A stretch of 64,000 nt of DNA from Himantopus leucocephalus (taxonomy: Eukaryota; Chordata; Aves; Charadriiformes; Recurvirostridae), in the NCBI GenBank assembly GCA_003993805.1, contig RSEF01000003.1, forward strand, positions 108,234,441 to 108,298,440, read 5' to 3'. Under the pieces are notes generated by a model. It saw only the letters and a program-made list of their open reading frames with translations, did not search any database and was not told the origin of the DNA. Position numbers and translations under genes: made by a program. The first letter of the stretch is position 1, and every line of letters begins with the position of its first letter. Positions 60,946-64,000 of this stretch are shown in pieces.

Positions 60946-62801
60946 GTATGAACAAAAATGCAGACATGTGCATCACATTAAAACTTCACCAGTATATTTT
61001 ATTTGTTATGTGGCTGTCACCTTCCTAGTTTACAGAAGATTGAACACTGAGCAGAATTTGAGCGTAAGCCTACAGTACCAGCTTCCGCTTGACTCCAGCC
61101 TCCGCTTTGTCTGCTAACATGCCTGGTAACAGTTAAGAGTTTGCTGGTGTGATAGGTGAGCTCCATCCGTCATGGCTAATGTTGTGAGACAGTTGTGCCT
61201 CCTTTTGTTTCCATATTCCCTTGAGGACACATTCTGGAGGCATGGCTGTGTTTACCCTGCAATTTTTTATTTATTTTTTTTTTAAAGTCAGTAATCATGT
61301 TTACTTTACTTCCTTCCCCAGCACTGTTTACCGGCTTTGGTGTGGTGAGATGACTAAGTCAATATATATTAAGGAATACATAACAATGTTGTAATGAGAA
61401 TTAGTGCTACTCTGAAAAGACAGAGACATTGGCTGCTGTGTTTTGTACTGTTTAGTCTGGGGGTAATGAAGAGCTCACAGATGACCTGATTTCATTAAAG
61501 TAGGTCAGATTTGACTGAAACATAGCTATGGCTCTCTCCCAGCAGTGCAGTGTCTTTCTCCCCACATCCCTGCCTCAGCCCCCCCGGCCATCACCTCAGC
61601 ATTCGCAGTCTTTCAGGGAATTACCTTAGGGTTTTGTTAGTATCTCAGCTAAATATATACTACAGTACTTAATTTCCACTGCTCCCTGTGTTCTCTGTCA
61701 GGAGACGTGTGATGGAAAGGGTCACCATACTTCTGTCTTTACTACAGGAAAAGTGATGGTGTGAGGGGATGGCTCACTTGATAAGACAACATTTATGCAC
61801 CATAGATATTTCTCAGTGAAATCCTGTCTGGACAGGGTACCTGCCATTTTTACTGTGAAGCAGCTGAGTCAGATTAACAAGTCATACACAGCATTCATCT
61901 AATTTTCTATTTATTTGCCATGTTTGAGTTTAACACTAGAATAGACATTCTGATTTGGCAATCTGAGCAGAAAAACACCTTTAAAAAGGAACTGAGGATT
62001 TATTTACAAGACCTTGTGCTCACAAATAAGAATATATTAGCAGATTATAAGAATTATTCGCAACTTTTGAAGGGATGGATGAAACACTGTGAAATGTTGG
62101 AAACAAAGACAGCATTAGGTATTGTTGTCCCATAGGACATCTGCAAAGAGAGTTTCCTCCTAACATCAGTGCGAGTAAGGTGGGATCTATAGACCAGATC
62201 TAAACAAAGACATTAGGGAAGCTCTTCAGACAGTGCTCAGCTTGAAAAAAAAATTCAGGCCTTTTAGGTGGAAAAAAACGATACTGTAAGAGGTATAGAG
62301 GACACAGCCTTTTAGTGACAGAGATTTTGAAAACACTGGCCCAATAAACATGTTCAAGCTTCCTGTTTAGCTGCTAAAACTGCACTGATCTTCCATTATG
62401 AAATATTCTTGTTACTTTTATTACAGCTTTGCTATAGTTGCATGACTCCCAGAGAGAGATACAATATCCTACATTTAGCTACCTGTGCCTGTTTAAAAGA
62501 CTATTAGTTTTTTCATGTCAAAATGTCTCAGGAAAGGTATCAGCCAAAGTACAGTGCCTTTCTTTTGCAGCCGTATTGTATTTAAACTGGGGTTTACATA
62601 ACTGCTGAAATTTGGGAACTCCACTTTCCCAATTCCCTCCGCCTCACTTCTCTTTCTTGCCCTTAATTGTTATGACCGTCCCTCTCATGACTTCTAAAGC
62701 AGGCATTTTGTTCTCCCGTTTGCTTCAGGTCATTACAGTAAAATCTTTTCATTCTTGAACCCCCACCCCCCCATTAGTCCTGAGACAAATAAATTGATTG
62801 T
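60946..62801. other. AT-rich gene-free stretch
   Basis: Nothing beyond ordinary AT-rich sequence was recognised. A 71-codon plus frame at 61920-62135 is Lys/Leu-rich and not recognised. Confidence 0.45.
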
Positions 62802-62900
62802 GATTTTCAGAGGCAACTGGGGTGGTCAAGTAGTTCCCAGAGAAGTCTGTAATAAGATTACTTGCGCAAGTAATCTGAGGACTGTGGGCTTTTGAAAATC
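62802..62900. repeat. Hairpin repeat with perfect palindromic core
   Basis: The outer arms GATTTTCAGAGG (62802-62813) and CTTTTGAAAATC (62889-62900) are imperfect reverse complements. Inside lies a perfect 22-bp palindrome at 62855-62876, whose half is AGATTACTTGC. The outer words match the dispersed GATTTTCAGAGG-type palindromic family of reptiles and birds. Confidence 0.7.
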
Positions 62901-63047
62901 CCAAGTATTCTGGCTACGTTTTGGCTTTTTAATATTTCTTCTACTCACTTTCCCTTTACAAAGAGTTTGGTAGCTTTAAACAGTTTGCACCATTATAAGT
63001 AAAACTAACATTTATTCTAACATAGAAATATCATGTCTTGTTTAACT

Positions 63048-63130
63048 TAGAAAAATAGGACCTTTTGGGTCGTCAAGTCCTGTCTTCTGCTTTTGCTAGC
63101 AACTGTACAATATTATTTTGTTCCTAAACA
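63048..63130. mobile_element. Possible ancient LINE fragment
   Basis: AGGACCTTTTGGGTCGTCAA followed by GTCCTGTCTTCTGC resembles the 'ggaccta..gggtcatctagtcc' block at the antisense 3' end of old CR1/L3 LINEs. It is strongly diverged, and the strand is not assigned. Confidence 0.3.
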
Positions 63131-63429
63131 TATCAGGTTCTATTGCCAAACTACTTAGATTTTGTGCTCTGATCCAGTATCCTCTTGCAACGGAGGTCTG
63201 TTTGAACGGAAATATTTCCAAGAGTTTAGTTATGTCAGATAAAAGCTATATTTAAAATAGTCTATATGGCTTGATTTAAAAGAGTAAGATTGTCATAGTT
63301 TCAGCAAAAGAACAAGAAAAGCTATGTGTGCTTGAGAGATTTTATCAAATAAAGCATACTTGTTCTCAAGGCCTTTCTGTGACTTGGAAGTCTTTGTGTG
63401 AATACCTCCTCTGCTCTCCTGACAGAAGG

Positions 63430-63456
63430 TCTGCTTGTCTGCCTGTCTGTCTGTGT
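63430..63456. repeat. (CTGT)n microsatellite
   Basis: About six CTGY/CTGT units (CTGCTTGTCTGCCTGTCTGT) form a short tetranucleotide repeat. Confidence 0.85.
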
Positions 63457-63585
63457 TGTAGGGACGTACCATTATCACCATTTTGTCAATGAGAAAGTAT
63501 CACAGGAAACACCGAAACGAATCGCCTGCGAGCTGTGTCAGTACGAAGGACAAGGCAGCGGAAAATCAACCTCAGCCCAAGACTA

Positions 63586-63797
63586 CTAGAATAACATCTC
63601 CTGCATAATGCCGTAACGCTTGCCCAGCTCGGGGTGTTTGATGATGCTAGTGGGAATTTTGGCCACGCTGAGCCTCAGGAATCCAAAGTTTGCAGTTTGT
63701 ACTACCTGGGTAATGACTGGGGTTACTCTAGGGTGAACCATAATGTTGTTACTGACTACAGTTGTGTTGACAGCTGTATCTGTTGTTTCTTTTCTAA
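63586..63797 (-). CDS. Candidate exon on minus strand, unrecognised
   Basis: On the minus strand a good 3' splice site, CTTTTGCATCTTTCAG, ends at 63798. The following frame is open for 70 codons to TAG at 63586-63588. It reads RKETTDTAVNTTVVSNN, then VHPRVTPVITQ and SVAKIPTSIIKHPELGKRYG. An internal 5' splice site CCCAG|GTAGTA (63706/63705) would give a 92-bp internal exon instead. Composition is polar and Cys-free. I do not recognise the protein. It lies on the same strand as the open frame at 53.6 kb and upstream of it, so they could belong to one gene, but no sequence evidence joins them. Confidence 0.25.
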
Positions 63798-64000
63798 CTG
63801 AAAGATGCAAAAGATGTGTGCTCACTGATTTTTCTCAATACAGATTAACTGGAAAGATCTTCATTTTCAGCCTCAGATTCATCTTTTATAAGCCTCAACA
63901 AAGGCATAATACTTCAGTTTACCACCGCCCTCAAATCAAAGGAGGGAGATCAAAAACCCTGTCTTGAAAAGACTATGCAACTCAATAGGACCTGATCTTG
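63798..64000. other. Gene-free window end
   Basis: No feature was recognised to the window edge. Confidence 0.5.

Noticed and set aside
1..64000. Endogenous retrovirus or other integrated virus
   Set aside because: No LTR pair, primer-binding site, or gag/pol/env-like frame was seen on either strand.
1..64000. CRISPR array, operon or toxin-antitoxin type system
   Set aside because: The sequence is vertebrate noncoding DNA, with no regularly spaced repeats or prokaryotic gene arrangement.

Overview
The window looks like noncoding genomic DNA from a bird. It is AT-rich and CpG-poor, with intact or clearly alignable CR1 LINE fragments on both strands. There are no Alu, L1 or B-type SINEs and no bacterial gene organisation. 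CR1 3' ends, with the octamer-like (ATTCTATG)n tail, lie at about 4.3, 16.0, 19.3, 41.6, 46.3 and 57.4 kb. Together with weak ancient MIR-like SINE traces, this is the usual repeat content of an avian genome. The species and chromosome cannot be told from the sequence alone.

Layout. From 1 to 15 kb the sequence is AT-rich, with a pentanucleotide repeat at the left edge, one candidate spliced exon (1691-1790, +), a 0.9 kb CR1 (4321-5212, -) and old hairpin and SINE traces. From 15.1 to 16.0 kb there is a long CR1 on + that keeps part of its endonuclease domain and is interrupted by an assembly gap. From 17.1 to 17.85 kb there is an isolated CpG island flanked by a 13-bp minisatellite; it is the only strongly GC/CpG-rich segment and the best promoter candidate. 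A CR1 on - (19.3-19.9 kb) keeps the C-terminal end of ORF2 open for more than 120 codons. From 20 to 53 kb there is mostly featureless AT-rich sequence with microsatellites, an ancient MIR-like SINE near 32.8 kb, a perfect 19-bp inverted repeat at 34.3 kb, a 170-bp polypyrimidine tract at 44.1 kb and a gapped CR1 at 46.3 kb. At 53.6-54.1 kb lies the most protein-like open frame outside repeats (minus strand, about 175 codons, not recognised). The last 10 kb holds another gapped CR1, AT/GT microsatellites, a perfect 22-bp palindrome and a weak exon candidate on the minus strand.

No complete gene, tRNA, rRNA, CRISPR array or intact mobile element can be supported. The window is best read as a gene-poor intergenic or intronic segment. 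If the two minus-strand open frames at 53.6 and 63.6-63.8 kb are real, they could be exons of one gene, but this is inference. I did not find a new biological system. The items most worth checking are the unrecognised 53.6 kb frame, the lone CpG island and the fact that every assembly gap falls inside a CR1.
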